Below the pieces are notes generated by a model, which was not told the origin of the DNA, searched no databases, and saw only the letters and a program-made list of their open reading frames with translations. Shown piece by piece: positions 1 through 9,100 of a DNA stretch of 64,000 nucleotides (positions within the stretch are counted from its first letter, which is position 1; every line of letters begins with the position of its first letter). The position numbers were made by a program, and so were the translations under genes. This DNA is from Chloroflexota bacterium (GTDB taxonomy: Bacteria; Chloroflexota; Anaerolineae; Anaerolineales; Villigracilaceae). The stretch spans positions 1-64,000 of the forward strand of contig JACAEM010000033.1 in the NCBI GenBank assembly GCA_013388855.1, read 5' to 3'.

Positions 1-402
1 CACCGCATCCGTATTCAGGATCAGGCGGTCGTAGGCGATGACCTTCACACCAGCGGCATGAGCCGCTTCAGCGGCGGCGGCGGCGGCAGCGCCATCCTGC
101 GGGGTCAGGATGAGAACCTTGATACCCTTGGTAATCAGCGCTTCGACGTTGGCTTTTTCCTTGGCGGAATCACCCTGGCTGAAGAGAATCTCGACATTGT
201 AGCCAGCGGCGGTAAAGGCATCTTTGAAGCGGGTCTCGTCCTGGATCCAGCGCGGCTCATCTTTCGTCGGAAGGACGATACCCACGGAACCGGATACTGT
301 CGGCGCGCTGGGTGTCTCGGTCGCGGCGGGACCACAAGCTGACAGGATCATGGTAACCGCAACAAGCAATGCAAGCAGGCTGTATAAAGCTTTCTTGGAC
401 AT
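1..402 (-). CDS. Sugar-type ABC transporter substrate-binding lipoprotein (5' part only)
   Basis: The first 134 codons are present and the gene runs off the left edge. The product starts with a lipoprotein signal peptide (hydrophobic residues 5-20, lipobox LSAC with Cys23), so it should be anchored outside the membrane. The following VGIVLPTKDEPRW, then a segment ending LILTPQDG and VKVIAYDRLI, is the first lobe of a type I periplasmic binding protein of the ChvE/XylF/RbsB kind, which bind monosaccharides. A strong Shine-Dalgarno (AAGGAG) precedes the ATG at 402. It lies downstream of, and on the same strand as, the ABC-ATPase/kinase fusion gene at 875-2545, so it is a plausible target or partner of that system. 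The exact sugar cannot be told. Confidence 0.85.
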   Translation of the reverse strand, partial: MSKKALYSLLALLVAVTMILSACGPAATETPSAPTVSGSVGIVLPTKDEPRWIQDETRFKDAFTAAGYNVEILFSQGDSAKEKANVEALITKGIKVLILTPQDGAAAAAAAEAAHAAGVKVIAYDRLILNTDAV

Positions 403-874
403 ATTTTCTTCTCCTTGTTATTTTTCTTTTCAGTTTCAAACGTGACAATCAGGGAATGTGACCTTTAAACACCTCCTTTCAAAGATATAAGAATAAAAAA
501 GCGAAGCCGCCCGTCATTGATAAACGGAACGCGCTTCGCTTTGGGTAAATCGAAATCCAACTGCTGACAATTTTGACTTATAGGTTTCATGAACCGACAC
601 CACGATTGAGGAAAATGAATACCTGCATAGCAGGCTGATTGGCATCCTTCAACTTTCAGGTCGTTCGTACTTTATCAGGTTATGTCAGACGGCGCATTAT
701 AAAAATGCCACCAAATCAATCCAGAAATACCCAAGATTGGCTTGGTTTCACTTTTATTTTATTTTTTTTGTTGCAGTTGTAAACCGTCTGATTATCAACT
801 TATGCTGATTTATCCCCCAATTGGGTAAGGGGAAATCCCCCAATTTCACAAAAAACCTGAAAAATCATCATCAT
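403..874 (-). promoter_or_regulatory. 472-bp intergenic region / long leader of the binding-protein gene
   Basis: No credible gene is seen here. On the minus strand it holds a hairpin with T-tract (498-542), an AGGAGGTGTTT motif (467-477) about 65 nt upstream of the binding-protein ATG, and the functional AAGGAG just before the ATG. The part from 700 to 850 is AT-rich with homopolymer T runs and probably contains the promoter, but no clear -10/-35 pair was settled on. Confidence 0.4.
491..542 (-). terminator. Intrinsic terminator or attenuator hairpin
   Basis: AAAGCGAAG (498-506) pairs with CTTCGCTTT (534-542), with an inner CCGT/ACGG pairing. Read on the minus strand the stem is followed by TTTTTTATTC. 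It lies 330 nt past the kinase-fusion stop and about 95 nt before the binding-protein start. It could therefore terminate the former or attenuate the latter. Confidence 0.6.
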
Positions 875-2545
875 TCATGAAACAATTGGATAAGGGCTGG
901 GAATCTCTACCTGCAGGATCATCCCCCCACCCTTGGACGACTCGATGCTCATCACGCCGCCCAACAAAGCCACCCGCTCGCTGATGCCGACCAACCCGAA
1001 ATGTTTGTTGACAGAGAGCGATGCCAGGTCCGCCGGGACGGAAAGTCCCTGCCCGTCATCCTCCAGACGAACAAGCAGGCTGGCAGACGGGGTACGTTGC
1101 AGCGAAAGCCGCACATGCTTCGCAAATGAATGCTTGCGAATATTGCTCAACCCCTCTTGCACAATGCGAAATACCGAAAGCTCTATCGTTTCAGGCAGAC
1201 GCCCCAAAGCGGGGTCGATCTCCAGTTGAACATGAATATTGCTCCGAGTTGCCCATTCATGCGCGAGGGAATCGATGGCAGCAGAAAGTCCATGATGATC
1301 GATCGTGGGTGGACGCAAATCGCTGCAAATCTGCCTCAACTCGCTTACAACGTTTCGGATACCCTGGCGAACCGACTCCACCTCTTCCTGCACGGGAGGG
1401 TCCGCCACATTGCCTTCGATCTCTTCCAACCGATAATTGAAACTCAACAGATCCTGGATGACCTGATCGTGGAGTTCACGCGCCAATGCCTTCCGCTCGT
1501 CTTCACGTTCGGTGATCAGGCGGCGTTGGGTGGCTTGCAATGCCGCAGTCAACTGTCCGAGAGCGCCGATTTGATCCTTGAGCCGCTCGAGCAATTGCCG
1601 GTTCAGGGAGGTGCGCGCATCGAGGCTTTCCTGCAGAGTTGCCTGTATCCGGCGCAGTTCCTCCGCCTGTTGCTGGGCAGTGTGATAACTTTCCAGCGCC
1701 CAGATCAAGGGCGTTACCTGTTCCTGCCGCGACGATCCCACGATTAACTCAACGATTTCCTTCGGGACCGCCTCTGATGTGGGACGATCCGCCACAAGCC
1801 TGCCCTCGTACAGTACAAGAATGCGGTCCGTTACCGTGAACAGGTGTGTCAGGTCGTCGCTGCTGATGATCACGGAAGTACCCTGCGCGGCAAGCCGCTT
1901 GATCTTCTCCATTAATATCTTTTGCCGTTCAAAACTCAGGATCGGAATGATATCGTCCAACAACAAAAGACGACAAGGCTTATAAAAGGCACGCGCCACT
2001 GTCAGTAATTGCCTTTGTTCATCCGAAAGATTGCGAACCTGCTCATGGATCAGACTGGGCGGGAGGTTGGACTCCTCCAGCAGGCGAATGGCGGTACGGG
2101 TCATTTGATCCCAATGGATAAGACCAAGTTTCGAAAAGCGGGTCACTTCGCGTCCCAACATAATGTTTTCGACAACATTGAAGTGCTCCACCAGTCCGGA
2201 GGTACGCCGCGTCGTCTCCTTTCCGACATCCCTGTCGAACAGGAAGCCAAAACTGACGTTGAACTGATCGATGGGGCTGGAGATCTGATACACGGTTTCT
2301 ATCCCCAGTTTTTGCGCCTGGGAGCGACTCGCCAGCCGTTGCGGGACGCCATCCACATAAATGGTACCGGACGAAGGCGGGATCACGCCGTTCAACAAAT
2401 GAAAAAGGGTGGATTTCCCCGCCCCCTGGCGACCCACCAAACCCAAAATTTCGCCGCGCGAAATCGAAAAAGTGACATCCTTCAAAACAGGCAGGCGGTC
2501 AAAATTCTTCGACAAATTTTCAACACGCAAAAAAGGGACGGACAT
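875..2545 (-). CDS. Fusion of a sugar-ABC-type ATPase domain with a HisKA_3 histidine kinase
   Basis: The protein is 556 aa. Residues 1-270 are an ABC ATPase domain of the RbsA/XylG/MglA type: Walker A GRQGAGKST (38-46) and Q-loop Gln87. The signature is eroded to LSDEQ (173-177), Walker B ends in DD rather than DE (197-198), and the H-loop reads IISSDD with no His, like the C-terminal half of sugar ATPases. A roughly 35-residue insertion follows the Q-loop. Residues 285-345 are a predicted coiled coil. Residues 350-375 carry the dimerisation/H-box ARELHDQ (His359) of the NarL-type kinase family. Residues 450-550 are the HATPase domain (N-box around Asn468, DDGQG, GLVGISER). There are no membrane spans. 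I infer a cytoplasmic kinase that senses nucleotide or transporter state, perhaps by docking on a sugar permease. It is divergent from the response regulator at 2648. Confidence 0.88.
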   Translation of the reverse strand: MSVPFLRVENLSKNFDRLPVLKDVTFSISRGEILGLVGRQGAGKSTLFHLLNGVIPPSSGTIYVDGVPQRLASRSQAQKLGIETVYQISSPIDQFNVSFGFLFDRDVGKETTRRTSGLVEHFNVVENIMLGREVTRFSKLGLIHWDQMTRTAIRLLEESNLPPSLIHEQVRNLSDEQRQLLTVARAFYKPCRLLLLDDIIPILSFERQKILMEKIKRLAAQGTSVIISSDDLTHLFTVTDRILVLYEGRLVADRPTSEAVPKEIVELIVGSSRQEQVTPLIWALESYHTAQQQAEELRRIQATLQESLDARTSLNRQLLERLKDQIGALGQLTAALQATQRRLITEREDERKALARELHDQVIQDLLSFNYRLEEIEGNVADPPVQEEVESVRQGIRNVVSELRQICSDLRPPTIDHHGLSAAIDSLAHEWATRSNIHVQLEIDPALGRLPETIELSVFRIVQEGLSNIRKHSFAKHVRLSLQRTPSASLLVRLEDDGQGLSVPADLASLSVNKHFGLVGISERVALLGGVMSIESSKGGGMILQVEIPSPYPIVS

Positions 2546-2612
2546 GCAACGATTTTAACCCGGTTTTCAAGAAGGAATAAAACAATTCAAGGAACTGCAA
2601 GCATCGGATGGT

Positions 2613-2641
2613 TTGTCAGTTATCGTGTCTTACGGCATAAT
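2613..2641 (+). promoter_or_regulatory. Sigma70-type promoter of the response regulator; predicted leaderless transcript
   Basis: TTGTCA (2613-2618), a 17-bp spacer and CATAAT (2636-2641). Only six bases separate the -10 from the ATG at 2648, so transcription would start at or next to the start codon. No Shine-Dalgarno is present at the right distance. Confidence 0.6.
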
Positions 2642-2647
2642 AGCCGC

Positions 2648-3703
2648 ATGATGCCCACACAGGTTCTGCTTGCAGACGACCACACCGTTGTACGGGCTGG
2701 TTTGCGCAACGCGTTGGATGGATTACCAGAGATCGAAATCATTGGCGAAGTGGGGAATGGAAGGGAACTGATGGAGACGTTAGCCGGGTCCCATGTCGAT
2801 CTTCTCGTCATGGATGCCAATATGCCCGATTTCGAGCCCATTTCAGCCGTCAGGGAAATCAAGGCAAAATATTCCAATCTGAAAATCCTGATTGTCAGCG
2901 CCTACGCCGACGAAACCTACGTGGTGGGACTGCTCAAGGCAGGCGTGGACGGCTATCACCTGAAAGATCAGCCGCTTGCCGACCTCCGCCTGGCAATAAA
3001 AAGAATCTTGAGCGGCGAACGCTGGATTACCAGTTCACTCCTAAGCCACCTGACCAATTCTGAAGCTCCTCATCCACACTCAACAAAACTCCCATCGCTC
3101 ACCCGCAGACAGCGCGAATTGCTTCGTCTCCTCACTCAGGGAGCCGACAATCGTACCATTGCCGCCGAACTCGATATCAGCGTCAAAACCGTGGAGAACC
3201 ACCTGACCACCCTCTATAGAGTCCTTGGGGTGGACAGCCGGTTGAAGGCAATGAACTATGCCATTCACCATCCCGGAATACTGGCTTCCAACGGGCAGGA
3301 AATGATTGATATGGATGCCGCCGTCCGCGGTGAGGACAGTTTGACCATCCTCGTGGTGGATGACAACCCCCGATACCGGCATCAACTCTGTCACTTAATC
3401 GGAAAGATCACGCCCACCTCGGTCATTTATGAAGCAGATAACACGGCGGAGGCATTGCGCATCGCTGAAAAAGCCCAGCCTCATCTGGGATTGATCGACG
3501 TTGTGCTGGAGGATGAGGACGGCATCAAATGTGCGAGCCGGTTAAAGAGCGTTTCCCCATCCACCCGCATGGTACTCATCAGCGCCTACCCCGACCGCGA
3601 ATTTCACAGGCGGGCGCTTTCAGCAGGAGCTGTCGCGTTTTTGGATAAAAAGGATTTGGATACCGCCTCGCTCCGGCAGGTGGTGGAAGACGCCCTCAGA
3701 TAG
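2648..3703 (+). CDS. Response regulator with receiver - LuxR HTH - receiver layout
   Basis: The protein is 351 aa from ATG 2648; a second ATG follows at 2651. Receiver 1 (residues 4-122) has the acidic pair DD (10-11), phospho-acceptor Asp56 in VMDANMP and Lys106. A LuxR/NarL-type HTH (about 150-205) has the typical LTRRQRELLRLL and SVKTVENHL segments. A second complete receiver follows (231-351) with ILVVDDN, Asp284 in LIDVVLEDEDG and Lys333/334. A C-terminal extra receiver after a NarL-type HTH is unusual. It is divergent from the ABC-ATPase/kinase fusion, whose kinase core is of the family that normally pairs with NarL-type regulators, so they are very likely cognate. The reading frame is open further upstream, but that part is antisense to the kinase gene. 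Confidence 0.88.
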   Translation: MMPTQVLLADDHTVVRAGLRNALDGLPEIEIIGEVGNGRELMETLAGSHVDLLVMDANMPDFEPISAVREIKAKYSNLKILIVSAYADETYVVGLLKAGVDGYHLKDQPLADLRLAIKRILSGERWITSSLLSHLTNSEAPHPHSTKLPSLTRRQRELLRLLTQGADNRTIAAELDISVKTVENHLTTLYRVLGVDSRLKAMNYAIHHPGILASNGQEMIDMDAAVRGEDSLTILVVDDNPRYRHQLCHLIGKITPTSVIYEADNTAEALRIAEKAQPHLGLIDVVLEDEDGIKCASRLKSVSPSTRMVLISAYPDREFHRRALSAGAVAFLDKKDLDTASLRQVVEDALR

Positions 3704-4982
3704 CAAACAGGAAGATCAGATCGTTGACGTTCGTACCCGTTGGACCGCTTTTGATCAAATCGCCCAACGCCTCAAAAAATGGATACGCGTCATTCCGGGA
3801 TAGTGAGCCTGCCGCGTTCATCCCAAGCGACTCTGCCCTCCGGGCCGATTCCCCCGTTACCACCGCGCCCGCCGCGTCGGTCGGGCCGTCATCGCCATCA
3901 GTGGCGAACGAAATCAACATGCAATTTTCCAATCCACCCAGTTCGTCCACCGTGCTTAAAGCCAACTCCTGATTTCGACCGCCTTTACCCCCGCCTTTAA
4001 TCGTCACAGTCGTCTCCCCGCCCGCAATCAAACAGAATGGACGTGACCGCCTGACCGCTTCGCCGCGCAGCCTCTTTGCCAGCATCGCGCCGATATCGCG
4101 TGCCTCCCCTTGCAATTCGTTGGTCAATATCTCGACATGAAAGCCCTCGCGCCCCGCCTGTTCCAACGCGGCTTGCGCGGCAAGTTTATTATCGCCAATG
4201 ATGATGTTTTGCACATTTTGGAATCGAGAAATTCGTTTATAGTCATCCGCCAACAAACGGCCGGACTCCAGGACCTGGAGAATGGAAGCTGGAACTTGTT
4301 TTTCCAAGCCATATTTCTTCAAAACCGCCATCGCGTCTTCTCGCGTCGTCGGGTCGGGCACGGTGGGACCGGAGGCAATTGCTTCCAATGGATTCCCGAT
4401 CACATCAGAAAGAATCAAGCTGACGATCTTTGCTTTCGTGGCTCCTGCCAATCCCCCGCCTTTGATCCGGTCAAGCTGCCGCCGGAGGGTGTTGATTTCT
4501 TCAATGCGCGCGCCGCAGGCAAGCAATTCGCGGGTAAGTGACTGCATGTCGTCGAGGGTGACGCCTTTGTGCGGCGCGGTCACCAAAGCGGAACCGCCGC
4601 CGGAGATTAGGCAAACCAGCGTATCCTCTTCATGCAAAGAGGAAACAAATTCCAGGACACGTTCGCCTGCACTTACCGAGCGCACATCAGGGATGGGATG
4701 TCCGCCTTCAATGACGGCGAACAGGTTCCGGCTTCGCGAAGAGGCGTGCTTGCAGACGGCGAGACCGTCGATGAGGGGAATCCGCCCGGCGAGGGCATCC
4801 ATCATTGGGATCGCGGCTTTCCCAATCCCCAATCCAAATACGCGGCCAGTCAGTCCGGGCAGATGCGTTTGCACCGCCTTGTGGGGATCCACGGCATCGA
4901 TGGCGGCGGCAAGGATGCGCAAAATACGCGGGTCGCGCAGGCTGTGGGTCGCGAAACGATTTACATCCATTTCTGTTATCAT
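3696..4982 (-). CDS. Glycerate 2-kinase (MOFRL/DUF4147 family)
   Basis: The protein is 428 aa. It should phosphorylate D-glycerate to 2-phosphoglycerate in the cytoplasm. The N-terminal DUF4147 region shows GLGIGKAAIPM, the GGGSAL loop and the LSDVIGNPLEAIASGPT segment. The C-terminal MOFRL region shows GGETTVTIKGGGKGGRNQE and ATDGDDGPTDAAGAVV. Length and motif order match the family. Its last codons overlap the convergent response regulator by 8 bp (3696-3703). Its start lies 25 bp from the divergent dehydrogenase at 5008, which would make or use the same metabolite, so the two form a hydroxypyruvate/glycerate module. Confidence 0.9.
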   Translation of the reverse strand: MITEMDVNRFATHSLRDPRILRILAAAIDAVDPHKAVQTHLPGLTGRVFGLGIGKAAIPMMDALAGRIPLIDGLAVCKHASSRSRNLFAVIEGGHPIPDVRSVSAGERVLEFVSSLHEEDTLVCLISGGGSALVTAPHKGVTLDDMQSLTRELLACGARIEEINTLRRQLDRIKGGGLAGATKAKIVSLILSDVIGNPLEAIASGPTVPDPTTREDAMAVLKKYGLEKQVPASILQVLESGRLLADDYKRISRFQNVQNIIIGDNKLAAQAALEQAGREGFHVEILTNELQGEARDIGAMLAKRLRGEAVRRSRPFCLIAGGETTVTIKGGGKGGRNQELALSTVDELGGLENCMLISFATDGDDGPTDAAGAVVTGESARRAESLGMNAAGSLSRNDAYPFFEALGDLIKSGPTGTNVNDLIFLFAI

Positions 4983-5007
4983 ATCAGAAGATTTTCATGG
5001 AGATCGT

Positions 5008-5985
5008 ATGACGAAGCCAAAAGTATTTGTGACTCGAATCATTCCCGATAAAGGACTCGACATGGTCAGGGAGTTTTGCGATGTGGATCTGTGGACGGAA
5101 GAACTTCCGCCCAGCCGCGAGGAATTGCTCAGGCGTGTGCAAGGCGTGGATGGCATCCTGAGCCTGCTTACCGATTACATCGACGGCGAAGTGATGGACA
5201 CGGCAGGCGAACAATTGAAGGTCATCAGCAATCATGCGGTGGGCTTCGATAATATCGACATTCATGCCGCCACGGCGCGCAAAATCCCTGTGGGCAACAC
5301 ACCCGATGTGCTCACCGACGCCACCGCCGATTTTGCGTTCACATTGATGATGAGCGCCGGGCGCCGGATTCTGGAAGCAGATCGCTACGTGCGTGAGGGC
5401 AAGTGGAAAACATGGAGTCCGATGTTGTTGCTTGGCACCGAGATGAGAGGTTCCACGCTGGGGTTGGTGGGTTTTGGCCGCATCGGCAAGGCAATGGCGC
5501 GCCGCGCGGTGGGATTCGACATGCGCGTGATCTACTATGATCCCGGGGAATCGAAGCCGGATCCCGATATCAAAGCGTCACGCGTGGATTTCGAATCGAT
5601 CCTCGAGGAATCGGATTTTATCTCGCTTCACACCCCGCTGACGCCTGATACGCGCCACCTGATCGACTCGGAAGCCCTGTCGAAGATGAAGCCCACCGCT
5701 GTGCTGGTGAATACCTCGCGCGGTCCGGTCGTGGATTTGGACGCGCTGTACGACGCGTTGAAGGAAAAACGCATCTTCGCTGCCGGATTGGACGTGACCG
5801 AACCCGAACCACTGCCCACCGATCATCCCTTGCTTACATTGGACAACGTGGTCGTGATGCCACACATCGCCAGCGCCAGCAAAGTGGCACGCGATAAAAT
5901 GTCCTGGATGGCGGCAAAGAATCTGATCTCCGGTTTGAAGGGAGATCATCTACCGAACTGTGTAAATCCCCAAGTATATAAATAA
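5008..5985 (+). CDS. D-2-hydroxyacid dehydrogenase, probably glyoxylate/hydroxypyruvate reductase (glycerate dehydrogenase)
   Basis: The protein is 325 aa from ATG 5008, preceded by GGAG. The longer open frame upstream is only antisense to the kinase. It carries the NAD(P)-binding GFGRIG motif (about residue 153-158), the catalytic Arg in NTSRGP, the Glu in DVTEPEPL and the His in PHIASAS. This is the standard Arg-Glu-His set of the family. The order and length fit enzymes that reduce glyoxylate or hydroxypyruvate to glycolate or D-glycerate. Pairing with the divergent glycerate 2-kinase supports hydroxypyruvate/glycerate as substrate. Its promoter must lie within the first codons of the kinase gene, because only 25 bp separate the two starts. 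Confidence 0.88.
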   Translation: MTKPKVFVTRIIPDKGLDMVREFCDVDLWTEELPPSREELLRRVQGVDGILSLLTDYIDGEVMDTAGEQLKVISNHAVGFDNIDIHAATARKIPVGNTPDVLTDATADFAFTLMMSAGRRILEADRYVREGKWKTWSPMLLLGTEMRGSTLGLVGFGRIGKAMARRAVGFDMRVIYYDPGESKPDPDIKASRVDFESILEESDFISLHTPLTPDTRHLIDSEALSKMKPTAVLVNTSRGPVVDLDALYDALKEKRIFAAGLDVTEPEPLPTDHPLLTLDNVVVMPHIASASKVARDKMSWMAAKNLISGLKGDHLPNCVNPQVYK

Positions 5986-6015
5986 TAGACGTTATCGGAC
6001 ATAATCGGCAGACAT

Positions 6016-6057
6016 CGTCCCGAAGGTTTCTTGACATGCCAACCTTCGGGATGTTTT
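6016..6057 (+). terminator. Intrinsic terminator of the dehydrogenase gene
   Basis: Perfect 10-bp stem CCCGAAGGTT (6019-6028) / AACCTTCGGG (6041-6050), extended by three more pairs and followed by ATGTTTTG. Confidence 0.8.
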
Positions 6058-6103
6058 GCACTATTACCGATAGTATCTGGTCGAAATTTTCAATAACCCG
6101 GAA

Positions 6104-6140
6104 GAAAAAAAGGGAGCGCCACTGTCTGAGCGCTCCCTTT
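6104..6140 (-). terminator. Intrinsic terminator of the nuclease gene
   Basis: AAAGGGAGCG (6109-6118) pairs with CGCTCCCTTT (6131-6140). On the minus strand the stem runs into eight T residues (complement of 6104-6111). It lies 42 bp after the nuclease stop codon. Confidence 0.85.
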
Positions 6141-6181
6141 TATACAGACTTCTTACAACGTGTCTATGAAAATCCCCAACG

Positions 6182-9100
6182 TCAAGGCAGTGTCACATTC
6201 CCACCGCCAAAGTCATCGAAGAAGGCATTCGTGGAATTGATGAACCAGAGACCGATGTAACCGCCCCGGGTATTGAAGAATGCCTGGTCCGCGGCGTTCA
6301 AGGTCACGCGTCCCACTTCGACGCCATTCTTGAAGATCACCACATTTCCGTTTGCCAGCGCCTGCGCGCCAAGTTCGTCGCCGTTATTGAAGGTGACCGG
6401 GATGGCGGAATAAGCATACCACTGCAATGTGGATGGGAGGAACGTTTCAACCGTCACATTGTCCGTGACAGCGTTATAGTGCACTTCGATGGCGCCCGAG
6501 CCCCAGTTGGGCAGGAATCCGCCCTGGACTTTCAACAGCAGATTCTGTTCCAGTCCCGCCGAGTCCACCGTGGTCAGTATTACGCTGGCTTCCTGGTTGA
6601 TTCCAAAGTAATTTCTCCAGTAGATGGGTCCGCTGCCGCGAACATCAACCCGATTGCCAACGATGCGATACACATTCGCCCCAACCGAGCCTCTCCAATT
6701 CGCGCCAAGAGCGGCGCTGGGACGGTTGAAGTTATCCAGAATGGAGGTCACATTCTTGACGACGATAACCGCTGCGTACAGGCTGCTGCCATCATCTTTG
6801 TCCATGACCTTGCCAGTCACAGTGTAGGTACCGTTGAAGGGGAAGGTGCAGGTGAAGGAAGGATCCGTTCCACTATTGGCGTAATCCGCCGAAACCAGCG
6901 AACCGCCGTTGCAGTCGAAGGCATAGTGGAAGCCCGCCGCCGTATCGGCATCCGAAGGGTCGAATGCACCGCTGAAGGAGATGACAAAGGATTCGCCTTC
7001 GCTCACCATGGCAGGAGCTGTAAAGATGGCAGTAGGAGCCGTATTGGCTACCTCAACGGTGGCGCCAGCGACAGCGGAAAGACCTCCGGGATCGGTCACT
7101 TTCACGCTGACGGGGAGGGTATCGGGTCCATCCATTGAACCGACCACGAAGGCAACCGATTGACCGGGGGTTTCGAATGAGCCGTTGTTGTCCAGATCCC
7201 AGGCATAGGTGAGGCTGTCGCCGTTCGGGTCGAAGCCGGTTGCGGTGAGGATGACCGAAGAGCCTTCTTCCGCTGGATAGGGTCCGCCGGCATCCACGGT
7301 CGGCGGGGCGTTCAAATTCAGCCCGATAACGACCGGGTCGTGGTCAGAGGTGCGGAATTCGTTCGGTTCGTAAAGCGGAAGCACATCCGATTCTTCCTCG
7401 AACGCAGCTTCGTCGGCAGTGCGTTCGTCGTCGTTGTAGTCAAAGAGCGGGATTTCGTCGGCGTTGATGTGCCACTCTGCCACGCCAGCCACTTGAGGCG
7501 CCAGGCTGGAATTAGCCAGTGCATGGTCGAGGTAACCCAGTTGTCCGTCGAAAACGTAGCCGTAGGCATCGGGTCCGCCAAATGCCGCCACCATATCGGT
7601 ATAACCGGCATTCTGGAGGGCGACAATCGGGTCTTCCTTGGCATAGGAGTTCAGGTCGCCGATGATTAGCACGTCTGAGTCTCCGCTGCCGGTCGGGTCG
7701 GTCGCCAGCCAGTTGGCAAGTTCCTGGGCGGCCAGGGTGCGGGTCAGGTTGCAGTTCCCCTGACCGGTGGTGGTATCGTCATCGCCAACACCGCAGCTCG
7801 AGCCCTTGCTCTTAAGATGGTTGACCACGACAGTGAAGCGCGCACCAGTGGAAATTTCTTCAAATGCCTGCGCTACCGCCGGGCGGTTGCGGTCTACATC
7901 CGCATTACGCGGGTTGACGAATGCTTGTGTGTCGAGGACGGCATAGTTACCGACCGGTGCGACTGTGGAGGTCTTGTAAATGATCCCGACGCGGATGGCA
8001 TCGGTGCCAATCACACCCGTATCCACATAGGCATAGCCCGGCAAACCGGCGACAATGTCGGCCAGTGGTTCGACGCCGGGGGTATTCTCCATTTCCATGA
8101 AGCCGAAGACATCGGCGTCAAGGGCGGAGAGCGCCGCGAGCATCTTGGTGCGCTGGCGTTCCAGTTCCTGGGCGCTATCGGCGCCGCGGCAGTCTTGATT
8201 CTGAGTTGGAGCACAAGTATTGCTGGTGTCGATGGTCAGGAAGTAATTGAGGACATTGAAACTGGCGACCTTGATTCGGCCATCCACCTCAGGCATGGGT
8301 GCACGCGGGTTGACCTGGGTAAAGGCATAGGAGTATGCCTCGGTCACCGGGCGGATACGCCAGGCATCGGTCCCAGTCTGACCGGCGAAGGACCAGTGCA
8401 GGACGCCGGTGAGGTTCGTGATTGTGTCTCCGCCGCGGAAGAAGTTACTCGTGCTAAGTCCCGGAACGGGGTGGTAGTACGCCGTGTTCGGTGTGTCGAC
8501 CGGGCGGTTCTGACGGTTATCGGTATCATCGAGAATGATCGTGCGACTTGCCAGGTTGATCTCATTATCAATGAACCCGGCTGCCGACGGTGTGTTAACT
8601 GCTGTGAATGTATGCGGGCGTCCGCCTTCGGTAAGGACCACCTGTCCATAACGAGCCAGTTCGAAGTACTCGCTGATCGATAAAGTATCGGGGAAGGTAA
8701 CCAGCATACCTTCGAATGCTTCGAAATAGGCATTAATGACGGTGGTTGCCGCGGTCAAGTCTCCGCTGGGCACGCCAGGCACAGGTAATTCGACCGTTGC
8801 AGGCGTGGGCAGAGGGTTGCCCGAACTGAGTACGCTGACGCTGCCAGCGGTGGAGGCAGTAAGCTGGGTCATGTTGAAGAATTCGCTGGAGGCGCCGGTC
8901 ACTCGCACCTTGTCCCCCACGTTCACAGGTGTGGGGCAACTGCTGCAGAAGATGAAGATACCCTCGGAAGTAGCCGGATTGGCATCGACATCCGCATCTT
9001 CCTCCTGCAGGAAGAATCCGCGCAATTGACCGGAACCCTGCGTCTGATAGTCACCCACCACAATCGCCTCAACGGTGAACGTGCCGGGATTGGATGTATT

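Noticed and set aside
2009-2647. N-terminal extension of the response regulator by over 200 codons
   Set aside because: The extension is antisense to the kinase fusion gene and resembles no domain; a promoter lies just before ATG 2648.
4282-5007. Long N-terminal extension of the dehydrogenase
   Set aside because: Antisense to glycerate kinase; the conserved protein starts at ATG 5008 with a ribosome site.
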